Part shown: positions 10,078-18,105 of the stretch, piece by piece
Layout: every line of letters starts with the position of its first letter
Numbering within the stretch: the stretch's first letter is position 1
NCBI RefSeq assembly: GCF_013343715.1
Contig: NZ_JABUNR010000016.1
Span: forward strand, 1-64,000
Length of the DNA stretch: 64,000 nt
From: Mesobacillus harenae
Lineage (GTDB): Bacteria > Bacillota > Bacilli > Bacillales > Cytobacillaceae
Reading direction: 5' to 3'
Notes under the pieces: generated by a model
Seen by the model: only the letters and a program-made list of their open reading frames with translations
Database searches by the model: none
What the model was told of the DNA's origin: nothing
Program-made: the position numbers and the translations under genes

Positions 10078-11094
10078 TTAAAGGCCTTGAATTTTTTCAA
10101 TGATGTCAGCGTTTAGTGTTTCTTTATAATGATCGTAAACAGGCTTAACGGCTTCTTGGAATGGCGCTTTATCCACATCAGTGATTTTCATGCCTTTTTC
10201 TTCTACTTCTTTCCACTGTGTTTCTTCAAGTTCATTAACAAGGTTCGTATGTTCAGTACCCATTTCTTTTGCAGTTTCTAAAATAGCAGTTTGGTATTCT
10301 TCCGGCAGGCTTTCAAGCTTTGCTTGGTTGATTAAAAGCGGCGAAGACAAGTGAATATGACCTGTTCTAGACACATAGTCTTGAACTTCATAGAACTTTT
10401 GCGTCAAAATGTGGGCAGGAGGGTTCTCCTGGGCATCGACAGTACCAAGCTGCAGGGCCGAATATAATTCCCCAAATGAAATTGGTGTTGGAGATGCGCC
10501 AAGTGTTTTGAAACTCTTGATGAACACTTCTCCTTCAGGAACGCGGATTTTAAGCCCATCTAAATCTTCTGGTGTTTTGATTTCTTTCTTGGAGTTCGTC
10601 ACATGACGGAACCCATTTTCCCACCAGCCAATTACTTTCGCACCGTGAGGCTCTACTAGACTGGCTAAGTCTTCTCCCACTTCTCCATCAAGTGCTGTTC
10701 TCACATGGTCTGAATCTTGAAAAATAAATGGCAGGTTTAAAATCCCCATATCAGGAACCCAGTTGGATAATACTGTGTCACTCGTTAACACCATGTCTTG
10801 TGTTCCCGCCATTACTCCTTCAACGGACTCCATCTGATTTCCAAGCTGGTCAGATGGGAAAATCGAGATTTTAACTTTTCCGTCTGTCTTTTCTTCTACT
10901 TCCTTAGCAAATTTCTCACTAATTGTTTGGTAATGATGGTCAGGTGCTCCTGTATGGCCTAGCTGTAACTCATAAACTTTCCCGTCTTCCTTTGAAGCGC
11001 TTTCATTTCCTTCAGAAGATGAACCTTCACTTGAGCATGCTGCCAAAGCCCAAAGCATAGACAAAACCAAGATTATGCCGAATCCTTTTTTCAT
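10078..11094 (-). CDS. dctP: TRAP transporter solute-binding lipoprotein (DctP)
   Basis: A 338-residue extracytoplasmic binding protein. The first 20 residues are a lipoprotein signal ending in Leu-Ala-Ala-Cys. Typical DctP segments follow: LQLGHTGAPDHHYQTISEKFAKEVEE, GMLNLPFIFQD-type, KIRVPEGEVF with the ligand-carboxylate Arg, and GTVDAQENPPAHI. It captures an organic acid with at least one carboxylate. The ATG at 11094 is chosen since AAAGGGGGAAG precedes it; an upstream in-frame ATG would put that site inside the protein. It is the first gene of the operon. Confidence 0.93.
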   Translation of the reverse strand: MKKGFGIILVLSMLWALAACSSEGSSSEGNESASKEDGKVYELQLGHTGAPDHHYQTISEKFAKEVEEKTDGKVKISIFPSDQLGNQMESVEGVMAGTQDMVLTSDTVLSNWVPDMGILNLPFIFQDSDHVRTALDGEVGEDLASLVEPHGAKVIGWWENGFRHVTNSKKEIKTPEDLDGLKIRVPEGEVFIKSFKTLGASPTPISFGELYSALQLGTVDAQENPPAHILTQKFYEVQDYVSRTGHIHLSSPLLINQAKLESLPEEYQTAILETAKEMGTEHTNLVNELEETQWKEVEEKGMKITDVDKAPFQEAVKPVYDHYKETLNADIIEKIQGL

Positions 11095-11157
11095 TTTTTC
11101 TTCCCCCTTTAGTATGTAATAATCCATTTGCTACTAACTGTTTTCAGTTTACTGTTT

Positions 11158-11169
11158 ACTGTTAACAGT
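11158..11169. promoter_or_regulatory. Candidate GntR-type operator of the TRAP operon
   Basis: Perfect 12-bp palindrome ACTGTTAACAGT. Partial copies (ACTGTT, AACTGAAAACAGTT-like) lie on both sides between 11136 and 11175. It sits about 65 bases before dctP and just downstream of the putative promoter, a position suitable for repression. Assignment to the GntR protein at 5371-6036 is inference. Confidence 0.55.
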
Positions 11170-11173
11170 TAGT

Positions 11174-11212
11174 ATATTCTAAATATTAGAATATGCCTGT
11201 CCATTTTGTCAA
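11174..11212 (-). promoter_or_regulatory. Putative promoter of the TRAP operon
   Basis: On the minus strand TTGACA (11212-11207) is followed 18 bases later by TAATAT (11188-11183). The -10 region lies inside an inverted repeat, ATATTCTA and TAGAATAT with a 5-base spacer (11174-11194), which could be a second protein-binding site. Confidence 0.55.
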
Positions 11213-11613
11213 CAGTTATCTAATAAACTACTAATAAGCAGGACTTAGTGCCTGGTCCCTTATCCACTTCCAAGTAATAGGTATGGGGAGGCTATTAAAG
11301 TAACCCCCAACTTAGTTACATGTCTTTCGATAAATGAAAATATTACTCGATAAACTTAAATTATTAGATATGTCCAAAAAGCCTTCCCAGCCTGCTCCAA
11401 GAATGGATATGCCCCCAAAAAAATGCCTATTAGAGTTATCTGTAAAAATGTTCAAAGTCATAATAATAAAAGCATGTTTCCCCTTATATTCCCAAAGAAA
11501 TCACTCCGAGTGGTATTTATGTCTTCAACTCAAGCCTAATTTTTGCAATTGTACTGTGAAAATGAAAAATCCATTATAAAATAAAAGCAGTAAACTAGAG
11601 GAGGGTTCTATTA
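11213..11613. other. Intergenic region before the amidase gene
   Basis: About 400 bases between the TRAP promoter and the amidase. It is A/T-rich and holds a possible open frame at 11334-11579 without a ribosome site or recognisable product. The final 40 bases before the amidase have a TATAAA-like sequence but no clear -35 box. I see no RNA gene. Confidence 0.4.
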
Positions 11614-13134
11614 ATGGAAGATAGCAAACTAGTAAATGAGCGGTTTCGGTATGAGGAAGTGACAGTGGATGAACTTAGAGCTGGGTACGAGCAAGGCGAA
11701 TTTACAGTGCAAGAGGTCGTACAATCTTTCCTAAACCATATCGAACAGTACGAAGCTGCTTATAATGCCTTTACCTTTATGAACCCTGATGCGGTGGATG
11801 ATGCGAAGAAAATTGACCGCTTGCGTGCAGAAGGTCAGGAACTTGGACTTCTTGCAGGTATTCCAATTGTCATCAAGGAAGCGGTGGATGTCGCAGGATT
11901 CCCTTCCACATTCGGCTGGGCTCCGCTCAGTAAAACAGCTGGCGGCATTGAATTGATACCAACAAAGGATGCAACGATTGTCACGAGGTTGAAAGAAGCT
12001 GGTGCAATTATTCTTGGAAAAACGAATATTCCTGCCTTCAGTTTTGCCTTTAATGCAAACACTAGCTGGGATGGCCCGACTTATAGCGCAGTAAATCGAT
12101 TGCTTTCACCAGGCGGAAGCAGCAGTGGCACGGCTACGGCTGTATCAGGGAACTTCGCCGTTCTTGGTGTCGCTGAGGAAACGGCCGGCAGCATCCAGGT
12201 TCCAGCAGCAGCTCAATCATTAGTTGGGATTAAACCATCTTTTGGATTAATTCCTTCGAATGGAGTAACACCACTTGCAGGAAGTACCCGAGACGTTTTA
12301 GGACCACATGCGCGCACGGTTCGGGATGCGGCGATTATGCTTGACGTGATGGCTGGCTACTCGGAGGATGATCCAAAATCAGAAGCTGCAATCGGTAAAA
12401 TCCCTGAAAAAAGATACCCAGCCTTCCTCAATGAAGATTTTCTAAAAGGAAAACGACTAGGGTTGTACGGACCCGGCTGGCGGACAGAGGAGCTTTCAGA
12501 GGAAACACAAGAACTGTATGCTCTCGCCATTGAAGAAATGAAAAACCTGGGAGCAGAGGTGATCACCGATCCGTTTGCCGGTTCAGGCCTAGCTGAATAT
12601 ATGAAGCCGGTACATGGGTTTTTAGGAATAGAGTCCTTTTTTTACGATCTAGAAAAATACTTTAAAAATATAAACTCGGATCTTTCCATTGAAGCTGTAT
12701 TCCAGCGGGCAGGCGAAGTACCTTGGACGAAAAAAGGCCCTCTAGGTTTCGTCTTTGACCTCTTGAATCCCGAAACAGCAGCGGCAGATCCGTCCATAAT
12801 GCCGGATTTGCACCAATTTAATGAGGTAAAAGCTGAATTGCAGCGTATCGTCAATCAGGTTATGGAGGACCATGATTTAGACGGTTTTGTCTATCCGCAA
12901 ATGTCTAAACCGATACCTCCACTTAAAGTGGAAAATATCCAAACAACTACAATATCTGAAATCAATATCAGCGGTTTGCCCCTTATCACTGTTCCTGCAG
13001 GCTTTTATGAAACCGGATCACCATTCGCCTTAGCCTTTTTCGGGAAAATGTGGAGTGAAGCCGAACTAATCGGAATGGCATACGCTTATGAACAAGCAAC
13101 TCAACATAGAGCAGCCCCAACATTAACCGAATAG
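11614..13134 (+). CDS. Amidase signature family enzyme
   Basis: A 506-residue amidase. The Ser-Ser-Lys triad is visible: Lys88 in PIVIKEAVDV, the serines of LSPGGSSSGTA (169-171) and the nucleophile Ser193 in TAGSIQVPA. The usual GSDTGGSIR is changed to AEETAGSIQ, but the nucleophile and the oxyanion glycine are kept. Such enzymes hydrolyse small amides. The actual substrate cannot be read from the sequence, and the Glu-Thr-Ala replacement suggests a subfamily distinct from GatA. Start ATG with GAGGAGGG 9 bases upstream. It is transcribed alone, divergent from the TRAP operon. Confidence 0.9.
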   Translation: MEDSKLVNERFRYEEVTVDELRAGYEQGEFTVQEVVQSFLNHIEQYEAAYNAFTFMNPDAVDDAKKIDRLRAEGQELGLLAGIPIVIKEAVDVAGFPSTFGWAPLSKTAGGIELIPTKDATIVTRLKEAGAIILGKTNIPAFSFAFNANTSWDGPTYSAVNRLLSPGGSSSGTATAVSGNFAVLGVAEETAGSIQVPAAAQSLVGIKPSFGLIPSNGVTPLAGSTRDVLGPHARTVRDAAIMLDVMAGYSEDDPKSEAAIGKIPEKRYPAFLNEDFLKGKRLGLYGPGWRTEELSEETQELYALAIEEMKNLGAEVITDPFAGSGLAEYMKPVHGFLGIESFFYDLEKYFKNINSDLSIEAVFQRAGEVPWTKKGPLGFVFDLLNPETAAADPSIMPDLHQFNEVKAELQRIVNQVMEDHDLDGFVYPQMSKPIPPLKVENIQTTTISEINISGLPLITVPAGFYETGSPFALAFFGKMWSEAELIGMAYAYEQATQHRAAPTLTE

Positions 13135-13139
13135 AATAA

Positions 13140-13270
13140 AAGCGCAAGCGTATGGACTGGAGCACACCGACTTGAGATAAAGGAAACACGAAGAGCCGAA
13201 GCGATTCGATGTTGACTTATCAAAAGGAGGTGGGCGAAGTACACGAGTCGCTGGGCGCTGGAGCTGGATG
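13140..13270. repeat. Interspersed repeat, family 3
   Basis: A G/C-richer block of about 130 bp beginning AGCGCAAGCGTATGGACTGG and ending with CGCTGGGCGCTGGAGCTGG. It contains GGAAACACGAAGAGCC and GATGTTGACTTATC, which I recognise as a dispersed non-coding repeat of Bacillus-like genomes. The ends are partly complementary (GCGCAAGCG against CGCTGGGCGC). Only one copy is present in this window, so the call rests on recognition. Confidence 0.5.
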
Positions 13271-13286
13271 AAAATAGGCAACCATA

Positions 13287-13320
13287 AAAAAACTCCCTAT
13301 CCGAATTCGATAGGGAGTAA
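13287..13320 (-). terminator. Terminator of the small conserved gene
   Basis: ACTCCCTATC (13292-13301) pairs with GATAGGGAGT (13309-13318). On the minus strand it is followed by TTTTTTTATGG. Confidence 0.85.
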
Positions 13321-13321
13321 T

Positions 13322-13534
13322 TTACTTTTTCTTAATAAACTCTGCTTCATCCTCGGAAATGGACACCCGAAGAGTATACCAAAACTCACCTGTATCCTGG
13401 TCGACGATCGGGTCAACCGATTCAATTCTCTTTGTATCACCGAATGACCTCAACCCGTTCTTAAGAATTGACACACGGATATCGGCGTCAGGTTCAAGTG
13501 TTTCCAGGATTCCCTTAAGATCTTTTACTTTCAT
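13322..13534 (-). CDS. Small conserved protein of unknown function
   Basis: A soluble 70-residue protein: MKVKDLKGILETLEPDADI, followed by beta-strands VRVSIL/WYTLRVSIS and an acidic C-terminus. The layout (a short helix, KDLI..L..LDPDAEV-like, then strands) resembles small Bacillus proteins that carry a degenerate SH3-like or phage-accessory fold, but I cannot assign a family. The ATG at 13534 is preferred because GGAGGAA lies 8 bases upstream; a TTG six codons earlier would overlap that site. Confidence 0.6.
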   Translation of the reverse strand: MKVKDLKGILETLEPDADIRVSILKNGLRSFGDTKRIESVDPIVDQDTGEFWYTLRVSISEDEAEFIKKK

Positions 13535-13589
13535 ACAAAATTCCTCCGCCAAACTGTATGTTTCAATGTCCTAGTCTCGAAACTGATGC

Positions 13590-14051
13590 TTATTCCACAG
13601 AGAACTCTTTTGACACTTTGTATTGCGGGCCTTCTTTTGGAGTCATCCAAGCTGAGAGAACGTATTCGCCTTTTTCAAGGTTCAATTCGTGAAGATTAAT
13701 GTCATACGTCAATGCCTCGCCCTGCTTTACTGTTTCTTCTCCTAAAGCCTGTAAAAAGGAAGCTACGCTTGAAAACAGAAAGAGCTCTTCTCCGTCTTTT
13801 GTTTCGACCGAATAGTCAAACCGCTGCGAACTCGTAAATTCAAGTGTCACTTCTTCTTCCGTTTGATTTTTCACTTCATACTGGAATATAAGCGGGCTTT
13901 GCTCTGTCAGACTTGCAGCCATTTCTCCTGCCACAATCCCTTCACCGCCGCCATTTGCTGCATCTTCGGAATCGCTAACTGGCACCTTGTTTCCCGTTCC
14001 GCAGCCTGCCATCAAAATCCCCAGCAGTAAGATCATCAATATTTTTTTCAT
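13590..14051 (-). CDS. BsuPI-domain lipoprotein
   Basis: A 153-residue lipoprotein with lipobox Met-Ala-Gly-Cys at residues 14-17. Residues 50-152 match the intracellular proteinase inhibitor (BsuPI) beta-sandwich: FQYEVKNQTEEEVTLEFTSSQRFDYSV, then FLQALGEETVKQGEALTY and GEYVLSAWM. In this family the domain is found both in cytoplasmic protease inhibitors and in lipoproteins; the signal makes this one extracytoplasmic. GGAGGT-type ribosome site at a normal distance. The gene lies 38 bases beyond the small conserved gene's end and may form an operon with it. Confidence 0.8.
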   Translation of the reverse strand: MKKILMILLLGILMAGCGTGNKVPVSDSEDAANGGGEGIVAGEMAASLTEQSPLIFQYEVKNQTEEEVTLEFTSSQRFDYSVETKDGEELFLFSSVASFLQALGEETVKQGEALTYDINLHELNLEKGEYVLSAWMTPKEGPQYKVSKEFSVE

Positions 14052-14158
14052 CGCCTAACCACCTCCTGGTGATTTCGTTAAAATTTTATCTTCACCCTAT
14101 TAGTCGCGGAAAAGCCTTTAAAAGTTACAGACCTAGGTGTACCAAACATTTCTTTGCT

Positions 14159-14653
14159 TCATTGTTTTCTTATATATTCATATAATAGCTCTTTAAAAAT
14201 AGCATTTAGATCTTTGGCCTTTTGTTTTTTGAGCCATTCTGCCTGGTCAATCGGCAAGTTCAATTTTAAAGTGACTTTTTCATTTGGCATTTCAACTTTT
14301 CTTATATCCGCCAGCGTAATGCCCTCTTCCACATTTGGAAAAACTGAATCATTTTCGTTCACCCTGTGAAAATCTTCGTAATCCTCTGTGTCATCAAGAT
14401 CACAAAATAAATTAAGCTGAGGCAGCTCCCCCGGCAAGGTTTTCAGATACATAAACGAACTGATTAACCTGCCATCATCCATTTCTATTTCTACGATAAG
14501 GCTTTCCCTATCTTTATATTTTTTAAAAGTAATCTCACTCACGATGATATCTAGCACTAAACTGCTTCCAGATGTTGAGTCAAATATATAGATTGCACTA
14601 TTAAATACATAGACACTCTCACCATCTATTGTTACGGATTTAACGCCAATCAT
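14159..14653 (-). CDS. Hypothetical protein, 164 residues
   Basis: A soluble, acidic protein with no signal peptide. The first half is beta-rich (VKSVTIDGESVYVFNSAIYIF, IVSEITFKKYKDRESLIVEIEMDDGRLI in pieces). The C-terminal 45 residues are helical and lysine-rich (PIDQAEWLKKQKAKDLNAIFKEL) and could be a small helix-turn-helix or oligomerisation segment. I do not recognise the family. GGGGGAAAG precedes the ATG. A perfect 20-bp palindrome 18 bases upstream of the start suggests tight regulation. Confidence 0.55.
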   Translation of the reverse strand: MIGVKSVTIDGESVYVFNSAIYIFDSTSGSSLVLDIIVSEITFKKYKDRESLIVEIEMDDGRLISSFMYLKTLPGELPQLNLFCDLDDTEDYEDFHRVNENDSVFPNVEEGITLADIRKVEMPNEKVTLKLNLPIDQAEWLKKQKAKDLNAIFKELLYEYIRKQ

Positions 14654-14670
14654 ATGCTTTCCCCCATACA

Positions 14671-14690
14671 GTTAGTAATCGATTACTAAC
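14671..14690. promoter_or_regulatory. 20-bp perfect palindrome, operator candidate
   Basis: GTTAGTAATCGATTACTAAC, fully self-complementary. It lies just upstream of the ribosome site of the gene ending at 14159, in its promoter or leader. No T-run follows, so it is more likely a protein-binding site than a terminator. Confidence 0.6.
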
Positions 14691-14829
14691 ATCTTACCAC
14701 TGTAGCAATAGTTATTAATAATGTTTGTTTTTTAAATAAACAAGGTTATTATCACGATAATGAGATTGTCACTACTTGGACACAGGTATGGCAATAAACC
14801 AGATTTTGTGACGCAAAAAACTCTTTCTA

Positions 14830-14882
14830 TGAATCATAAAACAATTTAACTGATTCATAAATCCTTTTTAATGATTCATAAA
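14830..14882. repeat. Three direct repeats spaced exactly 21 bp
   Basis: TGAATCATAAA at 14830, TGATTCATAAA at 14851 and TGATTCATAAA at 14872. The 21-bp period places all three on the same face of the helix, as in arrays of regulator sites. No gene overlaps them. Confidence 0.6.
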
Positions 14883-15089
14883 AGTTAAATCGAAGTTCAC
14901 AAACCGTCGTTTGAGCATGCTATACGCTCCTTTTTCGTAAAAAGAACGTAGGCACTTAACAAAATCAGTCTAAAATTCCTCATTACAGGTTTACACACCA
15001 TTATTTCATTACAAAAGTAGAATTGTTCCTTTTTTACGCAAAATATTTCTCTGTTCCTACTGTGCCTGCTTCTCAAAAGTCAATAGCAA

Positions 15090-15107
15090 ATAGGTAAATT
15101 TACCTAT
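15090..15107. promoter_or_regulatory. 18-bp perfect palindrome
   Basis: ATAGGTAAATTTACCTAT, with AGC and GCT a few bases outside the two arms (15085-15087 and 15111-15113). This looks like an operator for a dimeric repressor. The nearest rightward gene is more than 500 bases away. Confidence 0.5.
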
Positions 15108-15429
15108 ATCGCTATATTAATATGAACCTTTTGTAGATATTGTCAAACATTGTAGATTAAAGTGGGAATCATTCATAAAATATCATTGCAAGACTTTATC
15201 CAGCCTTCTATAAAGGTTTTTTAGAGAAGGATTTCGGGGGGATGCGAGTCAAATTGAATGAGCATTTTAAGTTTTATGTTATTTTTTAGTCGAGCGCAGT
15301 TGCTGCAGGATCATTCCCGGAAGGAACTAGCTTTGCAATACTTCCGAGATAGACTTACATTAAAAATTACACTTTTTAAAACATTTATGAAAATTGAGCA
15401 AGTTATCCCACACAGTATACCGTTTATGG

Positions 15430-15457
15430 AGAACCACCTCATTCGGGGTGGTTTTCT
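15430..15457 (+). terminator. Terminator-like hairpin with no assigned gene
   Basis: AACCACC pairs with GGTGGTT around TCATTCGG, followed by TTCTG. It could end a small RNA transcribed from the preceding interval. Confidence 0.5.
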
Positions 15458-15615
15458 GCCAGTCAAATTAACTCTTTAGATCCCTCGGAGCATCTCTTTT
15501 ATAGTTTACTCCTTCACAAATCATCTACAGACTCTCACATAATTGTACTGTAATATGCAGAATAAGATAAACTTCCAGACTGTCATCAAATGAGAATGAG
15601 AAAGGAGTTTTGAAT

Positions 15616-16074
15616 GTGCCAAAAACTACATTTAAAGCGTCTGCACATTTGCAGGAAGGTGTACAGGTAATAGCCCGATCCAGAAATTTCGAATTCATCA
15701 TTGATGAGCCGCAAAGCTTAGGAGGAACAGATACAGGGATGAACCCGGTAGAGGCTGTTCTAGCTGCTTTAGGAGCCTGCCAAGCGATTGTCGCTCGAGT
15801 GTATGCCAAGAAATTTGATATCCAGTTTGATGATCTGTGGGTTGAAGTTGAAGGAGACTTAGACACGGACGGTTTTATGAACATTTCAGACGTGCGAAGA
15901 GGTTACTCAGAAATTCGGTACAACATTCACATCGCAACAGATGCCTCTAGAGAACAGGTTTCAAAGTTCATTGAGTTTATAGAAAATACATGCCCTGTAG
16001 GAGATACAATAGCAAATCCAGTTTCCCTAAAGTTAAATGAGATTGTGATTGAAAGACTTAACTTGAAAGCTTAA
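15616..16074 (+). CDS. OsmC-family peroxiredoxin-like protein
   Basis: A 152-residue protein of the OsmC/Ohr family. It has the helix MNPVEAVLAALGACQAI with the first redox Cys and the second Cys in NTCPVGDTIANP, in the spacing used by thiol-dependent organic hydroperoxide reductases. It should be cytoplasmic. The GTG at 15616 is chosen because AAAGGAG lies 8 bases upstream; the in-frame TTG two codons earlier is too close to that site. Monocistronic, with a terminator downstream. Confidence 0.9.
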   Translation: MPKTTFKASAHLQEGVQVIARSRNFEFIIDEPQSLGGTDTGMNPVEAVLAALGACQAIVARVYAKKFDIQFDDLWVEVEGDLDTDGFMNISDVRRGYSEIRYNIHIATDASREQVSKFIEFIENTCPVGDTIANPVSLKLNEIVIERLNLKA

Positions 16075-16117
16075 CGGCAAGAATAAAAATCTCCACTTTA
16101 TCCAAACAACCAATCCT

Positions 16118-16154
16118 AAAGACCCGCTATCAATCCCTCATAGCAGGTCTTTTA
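16118..16154 (+). terminator. Terminator of the osmC-like gene
   Basis: AAAGACCCGCTAT pairs with ATAGCAGGTCTTT (one mismatch) around CAATCCCTC, followed by TAATTTTG. Confidence 0.8.
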
Positions 16155-16171
16155 ATTTTGTCTGCCCCCTG

Positions 16172-16208
16172 CCTGTGAAACAAGATTAATCGGGAAGTGA
16201 CAGGCACC
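16172..16208 (+). repeat. REP-like repeat copy A (full)
   Basis: 37-bp unit starting CCTGTGAAACAAGATTAATC and ending GGGAAGTGACAGGCACC. Its ends, GCCTGT and ACAGGC, can pair. Identical to copy B at 18069. Confidence 0.9.
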
Positions 16209-16325
16209 AACCTAAGTTTTTTGAATTTTCGACAAATAATAATTTAATCCTATTTTTTCTATTAAATTTAGTGTATATTTATTTTAGCGAATGATGGACG
16301 GGAATTGAGTTTTAAGATCGTTCCT

Positions 16326-16414
16326 CATTTGAAAAAGGCAAATCTATTGAAAGATAGAGACGCAAAGTCACAGACCTACGGTGAATTCACTATTGGTGGC
16401 TGGACTACCAAATG
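16326..16414 (+). ncRNA. Cyclic-di-GMP-I (GEMM) riboswitch
   Basis: The closing stem CATTTG (16326-16331) and CAAATG (16409-16414) encloses the GEMM core: GGCAAATCTATTGAAAGATAG forms the GAAA-tetraloop arm, followed by GACGCAAAGTCACAGACCTAC and a second arm closing on GTGGCTGG. This matches the conserved GNAA loop, GACGCAAAG and receptor features of the class I c-di-GMP aptamer. A long hairpin, GAAGAATC with GATTCTTC (16414-16471), follows and could be the expression platform; it has no clear U-tract. It leads into the secreted-protein gene at 16499, which is therefore probably controlled by c-di-GMP. Confidence 0.85.
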
Positions 16415-16498
16415 AAGAATCGAGAAAAGACTCAAGTTTATTAGAGTTGACTCAAGATTCTTCCTTTACTACGAAAAAGTATTAGGGAGGGTTTTTTT

Positions 16499-17920
16499 AT
16501 GGAAAAGAAACTGGCTACAATCAAAAAGATTCGTAATGTTCTAGCTACAGGTGTCGTTGCTTCGGTTTTTACTTTTTCTACTGGAAGCCATGCTTTTGCA
16601 GATGAAAATGAGACACCAACGGATTCCCAGGTCGAAGAAACAGCTCAATCAGACGACATAGTTAATGGTGATGATTCAGCGGTAGAGTCCTCAGATCAAA
16701 CCGAAACTTCTCCGGAAGATGGTTCTGCTGAGATCCCAGAAGCCGAAGAAGAAGCTGCAGATGTAGATTCGGAGGTTCAAGATGATTCAACCTCTTTACT
16801 GCCTGGTGACTTATTTTATTTCGCGAAAAAACTAATGGAAAATGTTCAGCTTGCCTTAACATTTGACGGAGAAAAAGAAGCTCAATTGCTTGCTTCGTTT
16901 GCTGAAGAACGTATCAAGGAAGCTGAGGCATTGTTTGCTCAAGGTGAAGTAGAATTAGCAAGTGAAGTTCTTCAAAAAGCCATTGAACAACAAGAACTTG
17001 CGTTAGCAAAATACACGGCATCAGATCAAGAAGAGGGAAATACTGATGAAGAACCGGCAGTTGAGGATGATGATAAGGGTCTCCCTACTGACGGTGACAC
17101 TTCACAAGACCAAGCTCCAGTTGATTCCATTCGTGCAACGCTAGAAGCAAAATTAGCTGCAAACCTATTATCCTTGCAAGCTGCTCTGGAAATGGTAGAA
17201 AACCCACAAGCTAAAGAGGCTTTAGCTAAAAATATTGTTAAAGCACAAGAAAGATTCGAAGAAAAGGTTAACAAAAAGCTAGCTAAGCTAGAGGAAAAAG
17301 AGCAAAAGGCAAATGAGAAACAGGCTGAACTTGATGCAAAGCTAGCATCAGGCAAGATAAATGAAGAAGAATATAATGAAGAGCTGGCTGAACTGAATGA
17401 AGAGTTAGCTGAGGAAAAAGAAGAGCTTATTGAAGAAATCGATGAAGAGGCTGACGAAGCTTTAGAAGATGCACTTGAAGCAAATGATGATAAAGACGAA
17501 GAGAAAGTTGATGAGTCCGATGTTGAAGGTGACGAAGGCGAAGATGATTCTGACCGTGACGACGAAGACGCCAGCAAAAAGGCTGAAGAACAACAGCGTG
17601 AGGCTGTAAACAAACAAGAAGAAGCGTCTAAGAAGGCCGAACAGCTCAAACGTAAAGAAGCAGCGAAGCAAGTTGAGGAAGCTAAAAAAGCTGAAGAAAA
17701 GCAGCTTGAAGAAGCCAAAAAGCGTGCTGAACAAGATCGGGAAGTTGCAAAGAAGTTAGAAGAAAAGAAACGTGAAGAAGCAAAGAAACGCGCTGAACAA
17801 GAACGCGAAGCTGCAAAGAAACAAGAAGAAAAGAAACGTGAAGAAGCTAAAGAACGTGCTGAAAAAGAGCGTGAGGATCAAGACCAAGAAGATGATGATG
17901 AGGATAACGAGGACGAGTAA
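16499..17920 (+). CDS. Secreted DUF5667 protein with long charged coiled coil
   Basis: A 473-residue exported protein. A signal peptide (residues 1-35, ending near SHAFA) is followed by an acidic linker. A DUF5667-like helical domain then runs from about 100 to 165 (SLLPGDLFYFAKKLMENVQLALTF, then LLASFAEERIKEAEALFAQGE). A second helical segment at 205-255 resembles it. The last 200 residues are E/K/A-rich heptad-like repeats (AKKRAEQ, EEKKREEAK), a predicted coiled coil, ending in an acidic tail without an LPxTG motif. Expression is likely set by the c-di-GMP riboswitch upstream, which fits a surface or matrix role. AGGGAGGG lies 7 bases before the ATG. Confidence 0.8.
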   Translation: MEKKLATIKKIRNVLATGVVASVFTFSTGSHAFADENETPTDSQVEETAQSDDIVNGDDSAVESSDQTETSPEDGSAEIPEAEEEAADVDSEVQDDSTSLLPGDLFYFAKKLMENVQLALTFDGEKEAQLLASFAEERIKEAEALFAQGEVELASEVLQKAIEQQELALAKYTASDQEEGNTDEEPAVEDDDKGLPTDGDTSQDQAPVDSIRATLEAKLAANLLSLQAALEMVENPQAKEALAKNIVKAQERFEEKVNKKLAKLEEKEQKANEKQAELDAKLASGKINEEEYNEELAELNEELAEEKEELIEEIDEEADEALEDALEANDDKDEEKVDESDVEGDEGEDDSDRDDEDASKKAEEQQREAVNKQEEASKKAEQLKRKEAAKQVEEAKKAEEKQLEEAKKRAEQDREVAKKLEEKKREEAKKRAEQEREAAKKQEEKKREEAKERAEKEREDQDQEDDDEDNEDE

Positions 17921-17930
17921 GGTATTGCTA

Positions 17931-17962
17931 AGAGTAGGAGCTTCAAGCCTACTCTTTTTTTA
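17931..17962 (+). terminator. Terminator of the DUF5667 gene
   Basis: AGAGTAGG (17931-17938) pairs with CCTACTCT (17948-17955), followed by seven T. Confidence 0.9.
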
Positions 17963-18068
17963 TATAACTAACAGCATTTTGACTATGCACCTTCACCAGA
18001 AAAGTTTAACAGAACCACTTTTTTAATAAAAGAGAGGGCACTTATACGGATAAGAGCCTGCCCCCTTC

Positions 18069-18105
18069 CTGTGAAACAAGATTAATCGGGAAGTGACAGG
18101 CACCT
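18069..18105 (+). repeat. REP-like repeat copy B (full)
   Basis: 37 bp, identical to copy A. It lies between the terminator at 17931-17962 and the YjiH-like gene. Confidence 0.9.

Larger units (their letters stand above)
14691..15600. other. Long non-coding interval before osmC-like gene
   Basis: About 900 A/T-rich bases. It holds the 21-bp repeat array (14830-14882), an 18-bp palindrome ATAGGTAAATTTACCTAT (15090-15107) and a terminator-like hairpin (15432-15456). The open frame 15258-15479 runs through that hairpin and lacks a proper ribosome site, so I do not call it. A small RNA ending at the hairpin is possible but not shown. Confidence 0.4.

Noticed and set aside
11334..11579. 81-codon open frame before the amidase gene
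   Set aside because: No ribosome site and an unprotein-like composition.
15258..15479. 73-codon open frame
   Set aside because: It runs through a terminator hairpin, lacks a well-placed ribosome site and shows no family likeness.
17026..17718. Long leftward open frame rich in serine across the DUF5667 gene
   Set aside because: It is the antisense of the Glu/Lys-rich coding sequence and has no start signals.
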